Program-made: the position numbers and the translations under genes | From: Prostheceraeus crozeri | Lineage: Eukaryota; Platyhelminthes; Polycladida; Euryleptidae | Direction: 5' to 3' | NCBI GenBank assembly: GCA_907163375.1 | Contig: CAJQUW010005559.1 | Location: 1 to 64,000, forward strand | DNA: 64,000 nt | The notes under the pieces: model-generated | Told to the model about the DNA's origin: nothing | Seen by the model: the letters and a program-made list of their open reading frames with translations, nothing else | Databases searched by the model: none | Part shown: positions 10,996 through 21,232 of the stretch, piece after piece | How the letters are laid out: each line of letters begins with the position of its first letter | Numbering within the stretch: position 1 is the first letter of the stretch

Positions 10996-12050
10996 ACATG
11001 TTTTTCTGTCAGCATAATTTTCAGAGCTAACGAAAAATACCTTCCCAAGACATGCTTTAACGGCTTGACTTATCTTCATGGGTGCCGAATTGTAGGAAAG
11101 TAAATGATCAAGGAAGCTCCTTTTGATTTTCATACAGATACGACAGTGGAATCTGCTCGCTTGCCCCTTATTTTCATTTAGTTATTCCAGTTGTGATGAC
11201 TTCAATTTACAATTTGTGAAATGCTTTTAAAACGTGTTTCTGTCACCCCCAAGGACACATTTATGGTTCACGACACTATGAGCTGCATGAATTTTAATTC
11301 ATTTCACCTCTATCGTGTTTGTATTGTATCTTGTTGACAGAGTGAAAGCTATTCATCTTTTAAAAGTCAATGTCTGTCGAGCTGTTGAAAACTACTAAAT
11401 AAATTACATTTGATGTGAGATAGCGATCCCAGTGACAACATTTTAAAATAAAAACGACAAGTATTGGTCGATCGATTTCATGTCCGTTTTCATGACATAT
11501 CTTCAGGACAAACAGATAAATCTAGATAAAACCTTTAAATACAACAGGATGAGAACTTGTCAAGCTAAAAGAACAATTGGCAATTGCGTCTAACTCCTCG
11601 AAAATTGAATACAAGCTAAAAACAATACAATAAGAGCATTTGATGTATTGTTCAAAGCTATTTTTGGTTCCATTGTCTATTCAGATTATCGTGTGAAATG
11701 CTGAAGCTCCCCTCAGGAAGCTAATAGACATGCACAAAACTAAAGATCAATAACAGAGTTCCTGACAGTTTGCGCATCATTCCATAGGTTTCTGATATTC
11801 TGCAGTGCGATATGTGGTAGCTCCCTATTTCAAATTGTTTTATCTAGAACAACAACATAGGTATTATAAAGCAGCTCAATGCTAGTCCGAGAGCTATCAC
11901 GAAGCTGAACAAAGCAAGATGTCGTATTCCTCCACAAAGATTCTTGCTCCTGTTGACAACTCTCACACGGTTGCTTGATCAGATCGCTTGGATTAAAACA
12001 CCATGTGCATTTCTAATGGAGGAATTGCGACATATATAACTTATCATCCT
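10996..12050. other. No gene or repeat recognised
   Basis: AT-rich sequence with no long open frame and no match elsewhere in the window. Confidence 0.35.
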
Positions 12051-12350
12051 ATATATATAAGCATCCAAAGGTTTTGCTGTATCCTAAGACTAATTGTTCA
12101 AAGCAAGTGAGCGAAGTACAGGTGAATGAAGATATCTCATCCGCAGAGACAATAGCACATTTATTAGTTATAGGCACGATTTTATTGAATTATCAACAGC
12201 AGATTGTGCCTAGTCGTAGAAGTCTATCTTCAAAGTGTCAATATATATAAGCATCCAAAGGTTTTGGTGTATCCTAAGACTGATTGTTCAAAGCAAGTGA
12301 GCGAAGTGCAAGTGAATGAAGATATCTCATCCACAGAGACAATAGCACAT
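12051..12350 (+). repeat. 110-bp direct duplication
   Basis: Two direct copies (12051-12160 and 12241-12350) begin ATATATATAAGCATCCAAAG and end ACAATAGCACAT. They differ at about five positions (roughly 95% identical) and are separated by 80 bp. The spacer carries a small inverted pair (TAGGCAC near 12170 and GTGCCTA near 12206). This is a recent local duplication. I do not recognise the sequence. Confidence 0.85.
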
Positions 12351-12352
12351 AT

Positions 12353-13881
12353 TTAGCTGAAATTTACATGAAAATGTTGGGAAGTCATTCATTACACACA
12401 TAAATGTCGCGCTAGTAAAAGAAAATAGATTCTGAATAAAAACAACCAAATGGCTTCCCAACTGAGACCCAGATCGAAAAGCCTAAGTGTTCGTCTACGA
12501 CTAGCTAAGCACTAGATATCACAGTCATTTTGATAGGACTCCGACTCCGGGTGGCACGCATACAGTATAGTACAAGTAACCAATAATTGATAGCTTACCC
12601 GAACCTATTTTTAGTGATCATTGCTGTATCAATTATCAATCATTTTCGATGAAAGTTTATCAAATGTCGCTTTAAGTTGGATGCATACGACTCGGCTCCT
12701 GTCATCTTGCTGATGCGTGCTTCACTTATTTTTCTCTAGTCTCTACCAGGCAGGAAAATCCCCCACCGTTCTCCAAAAAATATGAGTGCACTTTCGATTT
12801 TAATATGCGCTTTAGAGGAGCCATCACACACGATTAACGTTTGGGTAAGAGGTAATGTTTTCAAACAAGCAAATATTTTACTTTTGTCTCCGATGTGACC
12901 TCCGGTGCGTAGGTGTGATCGAGGCTGGAAGGCTTGTCTTCTCTACTGCTTGTCTTCTCTTTTTTCACTATCACGGTTCATTCCTTCAACTATTACAACC
13001 TTCGCATGCACTGCTGTCCCGACTGTACTTTTGTTTGACAGAGATAGTTGACATCAAGACAGTGACAGCTATGCACGAGGAAAAAAGTTTGTTTGTATTA
13101 TATTTCGCGTCTAGCTGTAGGCCGGAGTCCGGAGTCCTATCATTCGGGACTCTGACTCCGACTGCCCATCCCTGCTTGCCATTATATTTCTTGTTTTACA
13201 GACATCGGAATTTAATGCCATCATCAGTTTTCATGATAAAGCATTTCTTCGTTGATTTGTGTTTGTTGCATTAACTGAAAAACTCATACAATCGCTTGTG
13301 GAAAACAACTCTTTATTATGATGAATGTTTACTCCTATCGTTTTAGCACAGAGGCCGCAGAGGTCCCGTTGATGCAACTGTCTAGAAGACTTTCAACTCT
13401 GCACCGCATAATCTAGGAAAATATGACTGCCATCATTCTAGAGTGCTTTGTCATGTTTCTATGTTATGCTCTTCAGAGAAAATTCTCTGATATGCAAGTC
13501 TCGACAGCATTAGCAAAAAGCAGTTGTACTCTGATAAGTAATGAAAATCATGAATTCACATTTAGATATCTGAATGTTCTGTCTTATTCTTATTGTCAAA
13601 GTTGAAAAATTTGCATTTCATCAAAGCAAGCTTGCGCCTCACTTTTGCAACATTGTCTATCAAATGTCAAGAACATTGACTAGAAAATACGCAGTTTTGT
13701 TCATTGGTTGAGCATCCAGCTGTCATGTCTTTTCATTTCCTGCTTAAAAACAAATGGTTGTGATTCAGCGTCAGTTAAACGGTCACACAAAGAGCTAGCC
13801 ACACGGTACTTGATCACAAGTAGTAACTTCATCTGACATGTTTATCTGATATAGAAATCTCGTATTGTTGCTCATGCTTTA
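12353..13881. other. Mostly unrecognised; possible solitary hAT-like end
   Basis: GACTCCGACTCCGG-type words occur at 12538-12552 and 13125-13165. The second cluster ends ACTGCCCATCCCTG (to about 13173), which on the minus strand reads CAGGGATGGGCAGT, a typical hAT-like terminus. The 139-codon open frame at 12855-13274 runs through this and is not credible as a gene. Confidence 0.35.
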
Positions 13882-14185
13882 TCGTCCGACAGTCAGAACG
13901 AGTTTCTGCAGGAAACGAGGCCGACAATGAGACTTTCACAGAATGATGTGCACCTCATAGTCCGGCAGCCAGCACGAGTTTCTGCAGGGAACGAGACCGA
14001 CAATGAGACCTTCACAGAATGATGTACACCTCATAGTCCGGCAGCCAGCACGAGTGTCTGCAGGGAACGAGGCCGAGAATGAGACTTTCACAGAATGATG
14101 TACACCTCATAGTCCGGCAGCCAGCACGAGTTTCTGCAGGGAACGAGGCCGAAAGTGAGACTTTCACAGAATGATGTACATCCTA
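13882..14185 (+). repeat. 76-bp tandem array, four units
   Basis: Unit period is exactly 76 bp between the second, third and fourth units. The first unit is the most diverged (TCGTCCGACAG for TAGTCCGGCAG). Units contain GTTTCTGCAGGGAACGAG and GAGACTTTCACAGAATGATG. The array is part of the MITE left end rather than an independent satellite. Confidence 0.9.
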
Positions 14186-14443
14186 TGCCTACTTCGAATC
14201 GGCACGTCTACCGAGTTCTAGTGAGTTCCTCTTCAAGAGGATTAAAGAAAAACACATGTAAATCCAATGGGACGCAGATTGCGGTTTTTGGCTAAAATGA
14301 AATTTTCTATGCTTTCTCTGATTAGGCGAAAAGTACTAAGCTCAGAGTCATAATTTTTGACAAGAAATATATTCAGGTCATTTTCTATCATGGGCATGTA
14401 CTATTATCGTTCCCTGCAGAAACTCGTTTTGGCTGCCGGACTA
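13882..14443 (+). mobile_element. TAGTCC-family MITE, copy 2, with reiterated left end
   Basis: The element lies between TTA direct repeats (13879-13881 and 14444-14446) and ends in GGCTGCCGGACTA. Its left terminal ~76 bp (TAGTCCGGCAGCCAGCACGA through CAGAATGATGTACACCTCA) is present four times in tandem, starting at about 13882, 13958, 14034 and 14110. The body follows once, and it is shorter than copy 1. Tandem reiteration of a terminal segment can multiply transposase binding sites. Here it may be replication slippage. Confidence 0.85.
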
Positions 14444-14446
14444 TTA

Positions 14447-15519
14447 ACCTGTCAAAACGGGGATGGCCACCCTGCCGTACCATTCTGCGTGGGAAAAATT
14501 AATTCTTAAATCTAAATCGCCTGGATACCGCAAACAAAAGTGTTTCAGAAAAATGATTCTGCCCACCGCCTGTTCCTGACCTTAAACGTGATATATGAGT
14601 ATTTTTTAGAAATCTTGCATTGACTTTGCAGTCCTTCTACACTTAAGTTTCTTTCTGTCCATCAGCTACCTATTCTTTTAGCAATTTGTGCGTCTGCAAA
14701 ATTGATGTTTTACGCACTTCCAAGATATTATGGTGAATATTATTACAGTATATAGAAATGATAATCATTTTACCAACATACAGATTGTAAAAAACAATAG
14801 ATCTAGCGTTTGAAAAATCTTGCATATCGGGCATGCTGCTGCAATTTTAATCTTTGTCATTTAACCGCTGCCGCAGGAAAAGCGGTTGTTCTTTTTGAAA
14901 TCGATGTTAAAATCCGCTCATTTCTAAATCATGATCTAAATATGTTTGACAGAAAACACCAGACAGCCTGCATTAACACGTTCGTCACAGTGTCAAGAAA
15001 TCAAGAATTGCGACAATTACCTGCGATCTCTCCTGTACTAATTTTCATCATAAACAGTATTATTTAAGGAATTACCAGGATGGGGCTGAGCTATGGGCCT
15101 ACAGAGTGCTTAATACATTGATTTTAGTCAAAATATTTTTCACCATTTTTACAAAATTCATTACATGTCCTATTTCCCACTAGAATGTCGATTCAGCTTC
15201 TGTTCAGCCAATCCCGTGCACCTTTGTCCTATCGGCTATCACTTTGTATTCACCACTGTCAGTGGTCATGGACAACTGAACTGCGTCCCTTCATTCGCTT
15301 GTGTGAACAAACGTGAAGAGAATGTCATGTAATCCGTTGGTCAATTAGCTTTTAACAGATAGAGTCCTATGCTGGATGCCAACGTCTTTGTTTCCTCGGG
15401 ATTTAGATGTTGGGTGTGTGCATATGCAGTTTGTACTCGCTGCCCATTAGAGGAAATGATAGATGCGGTCGTTTGTCATTCAAATGTTCATCTACTTTTA
15501 TGAAGATGAACGAGAATTC
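14447..15519. other. No gene or repeat recognised
   Basis: The 85-codon frame at 14810-15067 shows no domain features. Nothing else seen. Confidence 0.35.
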
Positions 15520-15740
15520 TAGGGGGGCGAAAGCATAGTCTCGCCCCGGAGAATTTTTCCAGGGTGGGGAGACCGCCCCTCCTGCCCTCTTCGATCGACG
15601 CCTTCAGTGGTGCATTGAAGTAGGTCGAAAGAAGACCGAAATATATTTTGTGCCTCAAATTCATTGGTCATTTTTGGGCGAGCAACCATATGGCAAGGGT
15701 GGGCGCACGACATGTGTCGATCGAATGGTCGACGCATAAG
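15520..15740. other. GC-rich island, probably an unrecognised repeat fragment
   Basis: This stretch has runs such as GGGGGGCGAAAGC, CGCCCCGGAGAA and GACCGCCCCTCC, unlike its AT-rich surroundings. It resembles the GC-rich ends of some invertebrate DNA transposons, but I find no matching inverted partner. Confidence 0.3.
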
Positions 15741-15840
15741 AATGAGATAATGAAAAATGATTTCATTTCATCCTGCTAGCATTTGTTTATTATTTTCCAA
15801 ATAAATGTGAGAGTTTTTTGCCGGTATGACCACTGTCATG

Positions 15841-15937
15841 TCAGTTCCCTCTGAAGCTCCCTAATAGATCAATCAAGTCATCAATGAGGATCAGGTTACG
15901 ACATCGATGTGAAGCAATGATCCTCAGAGGGAACTGG
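15841..15937. repeat. Nested inverted repeat (cruciform-like)
   Basis: Outer arms CAGTTCCCTCTGA (15842-15854) and TCAGAGGGAACTG (15924-15936) are exact complements. Inner arms TGAGGATCA (15885-15893) and TGATCCTCA (15918-15926) are also exact, so the two hairpins are mutually exclusive at the right side. Confidence 0.7.
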
Positions 15938-16489
15938 ACACTTGTTCGGGCTCACTATGGGAGAGAGCATGCTCATGGACGAAGAGATTTCTTAAGTGCG
16001 AAGATATTTGCTCATCGAGAAAGCAACTATTTACAACTGAAAGGAGGGAAAAGATATTTGCAATGCAATACAAACTCCTGTCTGTCAGCTGTCATAATAA
16101 TCTAAAATTCTACAAATAGCTGATATTCTTGGATGCTTTCCATAATCGTTTTGATAACAGCAATAACACGGGACCACCCAAACAAGACTGTTTTATCACT
16201 TAGCATTAATAGATAAAAGTCGATATCAGACAGAATCACATTAGCGATAAAATACAACTTCATATTCAAGATACGCAGTTAGGTAAAGTTTCGGCGGGTA
16301 TTTTTTGAATACTGCTTCCAACTGTTCACTTCGCTGAATGTTCAAACGCTTTAAAATCCTCTAGTCATCAGCGCTTCCGATCGACAGTTATCACCTGCAT
16401 CGTTCTTCTGATTACATGCACAGATTGCATGTCTTTGGAATTATCTTTCATCTGAGATGTTGCAAATTCAGTTTTGGAAGTTTTATATG
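15938..16489. other. No gene or repeat recognised
   Basis: Nothing recognisable. Confidence 0.35.
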
Positions 16490-16606
16490 ATTCAATTAAT
16501 CATCCAATCCTAATGTTGCATACCCCACAATCACGGCCATCCCAAAATATTATCGGTGAATGACATCGGTATTTCCATGGAATTTGGCTGCGAAATGACT
16601 GTTTTA
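16490..16606 (+). repeat. Interspersed repeat shared with 34200-34319
   Basis: The shared core is AATCATCCAATCCTAATGTTG at the start (one mismatch between copies) and TTTGGCTGCGAAATGACTGT at the end, with a diverged middle. Here it abuts a SINE half. At 34200-34319 it abuts the stop codon of the receptor exon. Confidence 0.6.
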
Positions 16607-16680
16607 GCGTTGGCCTAGAATGCCAGAGGTCGGTGGTTCAAATCCACCAAGACGCGCAGCTATTTTCCGTCTGTTAAAAT
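16607..16680 (+). mobile_element. tRNA-derived SINE, 5'-truncated
   Basis: A perfect T-arm/B-box (GGTGGTTCAAATCCACC) is followed by AAGACG and the tail TTTTCCGTCTGTTAAA. The same arrangement occurs on the minus strand at 33500-33615, where the A box is present too. The A-box half is missing here. Confidence 0.75.
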
Positions 16681-17779
16681 TACAATGTGATTCTGTAAGA
16701 TCAACACACATCCTGTTTCCACGAGATCAAGGATGGTGTATCATTGTTATGGTGATGATAAAGAGAAATTGATGTCTGTTGTCATTGATAAAATAATATG
16801 TCTGAGACAAAATTTCTAGCAGGTCTCTTTGAAGTCATGTGTATCTGCGGACAGCATCTGCGGTCATCAAGGGCTAATCAAAAGGTGAATGTTATGGACA
16901 TGGTCTCCGGGACTTCATCCTATTTTCAGCACCCTTAAGCATGTGATGAAACAACAATGCAGAAGCGTCATTCGCTTCGCGTGAATGCAAAATAAAATGC
17001 AAATTAATCTTGACGGCCTTTATAATAATGATTAATTGAACTACCCCCGGCAATGTGAATCATTAGGAAAATGAGAAAACTCGTAGAGAGCAAGACAAGA
17101 GAAAATGTAAGTCGGAAACAATAATTGCTACTTGAGACAATGCTTTAAACAGAATAATGCAATATAATGTGTAATCGGATGAAATTCCACTGTTCTATAA
17201 TTTTGACATGACCGGTAGAAATTAATGCTACCCGTAAATCAAATTAGAAAGGGCTAACCTTCGGCAAAACACTACGGCTTATGATTAATGACAAATGGCA
17301 GCATACAGAAAATAAAACCGTTGTGAAAAATAACAGATATCCTGTGTAAAAAAGAACTGAATAGGAAGGAATAATTAATTGCTTACGAGCCGGTTAGTGT
17401 GAAATCCTGCCGGTTTGCCACACTATGTGCGCAGTAAATGCGACATTTGCTTATATCTGAATCGAATCTGAATCGACAGGTCTGGGCGCTCAGATACTTG
17501 CAGATGTCATGATTACATCAGAAAAAAACTTAATGCTTTGATTGAGACGAAGATGAAGTCGAAGATAGCGATAAGTGAAAAGGAATTTGATCCCTCCAAA
17601 GGACCCATGTGGCGTTCCCTACAGGAAAGAACAACTAAAACAGATCACCTGAAAAGTTAGATAAACGAAGAAGGCGAAATTTTCCTGAATATATCAATCT
17701 GGGAATAAGAGCACAATGCTTCGGATGATCAACATGAGTAACGAGTCTTTGGAGTAATTTCAAGTTATACCCGATTAAC
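16681..17779. other. No gene or repeat recognised
   Basis: AT-rich sequence with no supported feature. Confidence 0.35.
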
Positions 17780-18050
17780 CAAAATCTATGGCGCTCCTAT
17801 AGGAAACGTCCTACGGAATTATTGTAATTTTCCTATAGCAGGTCCTATAGAGTTCCTATTGCTATGGAACTCTTTTCTATGGCATTCTTCGAAAGTTTTG
17901 TCCCATTGAATTTTGGGGAATTTTGATCCTATTGCCTCTAGGACTAATGTGTCCCATAGACTTGTGGGAAATCCTGTCCTATAGAATTTCTGGAATTCCT
18001 CTCCGATCGATCTTCTGGAAATCCTGTCTCACAGAATTTTGGGAAATTCA
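17780..18050 (+). repeat. Degenerate 25-bp minisatellite
   Basis: Units start at about 17899, 17924, 17950, 17975, 18000 and 18025, with a consensus near TGTCCTATAGAATTTTGGAA plus about five bases. Less regular CCTATAG/CTATGGAACTC units extend left to about 17780. The 62-codon open frame at 17923-18111 is a by-product of the repeats. Confidence 0.75.
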
Positions 18051-18052
18051 GT

Positions 18053-18721
18053 GTTCATGGCAGCTAGCTCCTAATGCTACAGCGTGTCTAACCCTTTCCG
18101 CGACATATTGACGCTTTATGTGATCATGACTGTAAAGAATAATCAGTTTAGTTTAGCAATTGTGATAATGACAATATAAAGACAACAACATGCATGTGGT
18201 ATTTGCACTTTTCACCTAGAGATCCCCTTGACATTTCGGCGAATTGACATTTCAAAAAAATTAGTTTGAGAATCAATCATACTATGGACCATTATTTTTT
18301 AGTTAATTTCATGATCATTCACATAACGCCATTAATTCAAAAATGCAAAAAACAGCCAATGATTTTTAATATCTTCTTTTTTTAGTTTTTTGAACAGTTG
18401 CTTCGATGTTAAGTTTCTCAGAAATCATTCTCCATATTTCTTTCTCTTCCACTGGGAAATGTAGTTGGGGTTGATCTGCAACGAACTGACAATAAATGCG
18501 AAATATGCGATGCATGATCAGTTGATGCTAGAACATAAGGTTCTGCATATAGCAGATAAACTTCATTTAAATGAAAAATGATGCAAAATGTTGCAATTGA
18601 AAAATATTTAATAATTACAATGCTTCGTGTATTGGAGATTTATATTATTTATATAGCATTATAGTGCAATAAGGAGGCTGCGCCCCGCTGTGATCTTGTA
18701 GATGAAAAATATCGCCACAAG
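18053..18721. other. No gene or repeat recognised
   Basis: Nothing recognisable. Confidence 0.35.
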
Positions 18722-19946
18722 CATAGAGTAGGGATATTTAGGTAGAATGTCGACTCAAAAAAGTATCTGTATACAGCGAAAAATTTTATATGAAAAGATT
18801 CAGTTTTTTGCGGAAATCACGTTCCCGTGGTCAAAAAATTATGTGAGCACTTTTAAAAAAGTCAAAACGTTGCCAATTTAAATACTACCGAGATGACTCC
18901 CCGTTGTAAGTAGAATACAGGAAGTTGGATATCAACAGGAATGAATATTTGCAAATTATCATCCCAATTAAGCGGAAATCAAGGAAGTTTCATAATCTGT
19001 TCTATATTGGAAGTCTTCATGAAAAAGTCGAGATCTTATTGTACTGTTGCTGCTGAAATTTCATGGCTTTGATTCAATTTTCATCGGCATGATTTTATGA
19101 TTCACTAAATTCATGTTTCATTCCTTGAATCTGAATAGTGATGTGGACCCATTTTTATCTTTCAAAGTTAATTGAAATCATTGTCTTTGATTATGTGATT
19201 TTGCTCTATCAGTGGCAGGTTGCCTGTGATATGATGACGCTAATGAAAATACTCTTGGTTGAGCACATAGAGTAGGGATATATAGGTAGAGTGTCGACTC
19301 AAAAAAGTATCTGCATACAGTGAAAATCTCTATATGAAAAAATTAATTTTTTTGCTAGGATCACGTTCCTGTGGTCTAATTTTGCCAATTTATATACTAC
19401 CGAGATGACTCCTTTGGGATTCATATCCTTGCTAATACGCATCCCAACTAAGCGGAAATTCAATCGACAACTTGAAAAAAGAAAGGATCATTGTTTGATC
19501 GATATTCTAGCAGGAATCATGTTTCAATCAATTTGATTCATTCTGCGTGTCACACCTACTGAGAGCAGACGAAACGCGGTTGTGACAATATATAATTTCA
19601 TGAAAAAGTTGCAATATAATCCGTGCTTTCTTGGCTAAAATTTCATACTTCTAATTTATGAAAGCAATAGCAAGTCATCGAGTTGCCAATTTTAGAAACA
19701 TTACCTCACCAAGGCTGTCAGACACGGACTATCTGTGAAATAATATCATTTCCTTCTGCTTTATGCTATCATGATCAGTCAATTCCGTTGTAATTTCTTC
19801 AAAACTCCATAAATGCGCACATCTCACATTTGGAAACAATTCCGACTGTATCTCCTTTGATTTCATTTAATGAAATCGAAGGTGTATACACATTGGAGAT
19901 TTAATAAATGCGGAGTTTCCACTCTACCTAATATATCTACTCAATG
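18722..19946 (+). mobile_element. CATAGAG-family MITE, copy B, enlarged by an inner partial copy C
   Basis: The left end CATAGAGTAGGGATATTTAG (18722) and the right end CTCTACCTAATATATCTACT (to 19946) bound a family member. At about 19266 a second left end begins and runs to about 19657. The outer copy then resumes at ATGAAAGCAATAGCAAG, exactly where copy A reads straight through (GTTGAGCATGAAAGC). So a 5' family segment is inserted in, or duplicated within, copy B. Copy C itself carries a ~130-bp segment (19468-19596) foreign to the family, homologous to the foldback element at 19952-20307. Confidence 0.8.
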
Positions 19947-19951
19947 GCCAG

Positions 19952-20307
19952 AAGTTTCATTTTGCTTGTTTATTGTCACAACCGCGTTTCGTCTGCTCTC
20001 AGTAGGTGTGACATGCAGAATGAATCAAATTGATTGTAGCATGATCCCTGCTAGAATATCGATCAAACAATGGTCCTTTCTTTTTTTCAAGTTGTCGATG
20101 AACTTCTTCTCCTATTAGCAATTTTTCTGTGTATTCAGCTGCTACTTATTAATTTCGTGATTGCTTGTCCATCACTGTCCATTGCTTGATCGATACGAGT
20201 ATTCTAGCAGGAATCATCTTTCAATCGGTTTGATTCATTCTGCGTGTCACACCTACTGAGAGCAGACGAAATGCGGTTTTGACGATAAGTAAGCAAAATG
20301 AAACTTT
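19952..20307. mobile_element. Foldback MITE with ~130-bp arms
   Basis: The left arm (19952-20107) starts AAGTTTCATTTTGCTT and contains CGTCTGCTCTCAGTAGGTGT. The right arm (about 20187-20307) is its complement, with ACACCTACTGAGAGCAGACG and ending AAAATGAAACTT. The loop is about 80 bp. A third copy of the arm lies at 19468-19596 inside MITE copy C. There is no coding capacity and no clear target duplication. Confidence 0.8.
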
Positions 20308-20896
20308 ATGGAACATTATATTAGCTTCCATGCATGCATGTATGCGCGTATTCAAGGTGCATGTATGTAAAGTGATTGTCTTTTCTAACTTTTTGTAAGC
20401 ATCTTGCGATGCTAGTAGAATTTTAAAATTAAAAGCACTGCTATTATTGATAAGATTTATGCTCCTAAGCTTTCATCTACTAAAACCGCATCAGATGAAA
20501 CGAAAGAGGTTAAGCTTATTAGGGTGATCATCATGTTTGTATTAAAATTCAAACATGAATTTTAATTTTAATACATAATTAAAATAATTTCAAAAATTAT
20601 GGACCATGGATTCAAGCTTCATAGATAATTAAAATACTGTGGTGGCGGTGATATTAGATTTTGATTTTAGATTTGGTCCATACTCCATACATGCTTATTT
20701 AGAGAGGAACTCATCATCCTCATGAATAGATTCTCTTCTTTGTTTCTTTGAAAAGTCAGTCACCTCAGTTTGATGGGAGTTGTAGCATGAGAATTACATA
20801 GAATGGGGAATCATGGCTAGTACATATTTAATCTCAATAATACATTAATAGATCATGCATACTTAATTACGTTAATGTATAAAGACAAATATAGGA
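20308..20896. other. No gene or repeat recognised
   Basis: A short AT palindrome cluster (ATTTTAATTTTAAT) lies near 20535-20590. Otherwise nothing is recognised. Confidence 0.35.
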
Positions 20897-21188
20897 TCAT
20901 TTATTTGCTGGTGATCGACACACACTCTCAATTGTTGAGTCTATCGTTTTAGCGAACTTTTTCTTCACTTCTTCAATTAATAAGAGTTGATCATGTAAAA
21001 CCGAAAGATGATTATAAGCGCAAAATGGGACAGAAGTATCTGTCCAATGTGCTAACTTATAAGCTAAGATAATATTCATTGTTTTGATGTGCTTTATATC
21101 ATTATCCATCATGTGGTATTCCTGCAATGATCTCCATAGTAGGAAAATTTTAGCATCTTTCTTTACAAGATCACATCCCGATTCCTGA
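20897..21188 (-). CDS. Putative terminal exon, unknown protein
   Basis: A minus-strand frame of 96 codons ends at a TGA at 20897. A plausible acceptor (TTGATTTTAACAG, ending at 21189) precedes the codons for QESGCDLVKKDAKIFLLW. The product looks soluble and mostly helical, with stretches such as AYKLAHWTDTSVPF and LLLIEEVKKKFAKTIDSTIE. I do not recognise the family. Unlike most frames in this window it overlaps no repeat I can see, and its composition is protein-like, which is why I list it. No upstream exon or poly(A) signal was identified with confidence. It may be a chance frame. Confidence 0.35.
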
Positions 21189-21232
21189 CTGTTAAAATCA
21201 ATTCCAGTCTCACCAATACAAATAAATACCAA

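Noticed and set aside
12855-13274. 139-codon open frame on the plus strand
   Set aside because: It runs through a hAT-like terminal sequence (ACTGCCCATCCCTG), is Cys/Leu/Phe-rich like random translated AT DNA, and has no domain.
13882-14185. CRISPR-like or satellite array
   Set aside because: Units are contiguous 76-bp tandem copies without distinct spacers, and each is the terminus of a MITE seen elsewhere.
16607-16680. Possible tRNA gene (perfect T-arm)
   Set aside because: No acceptor, D or anticodon arm. It shares a SINE tail with 33500-33615.
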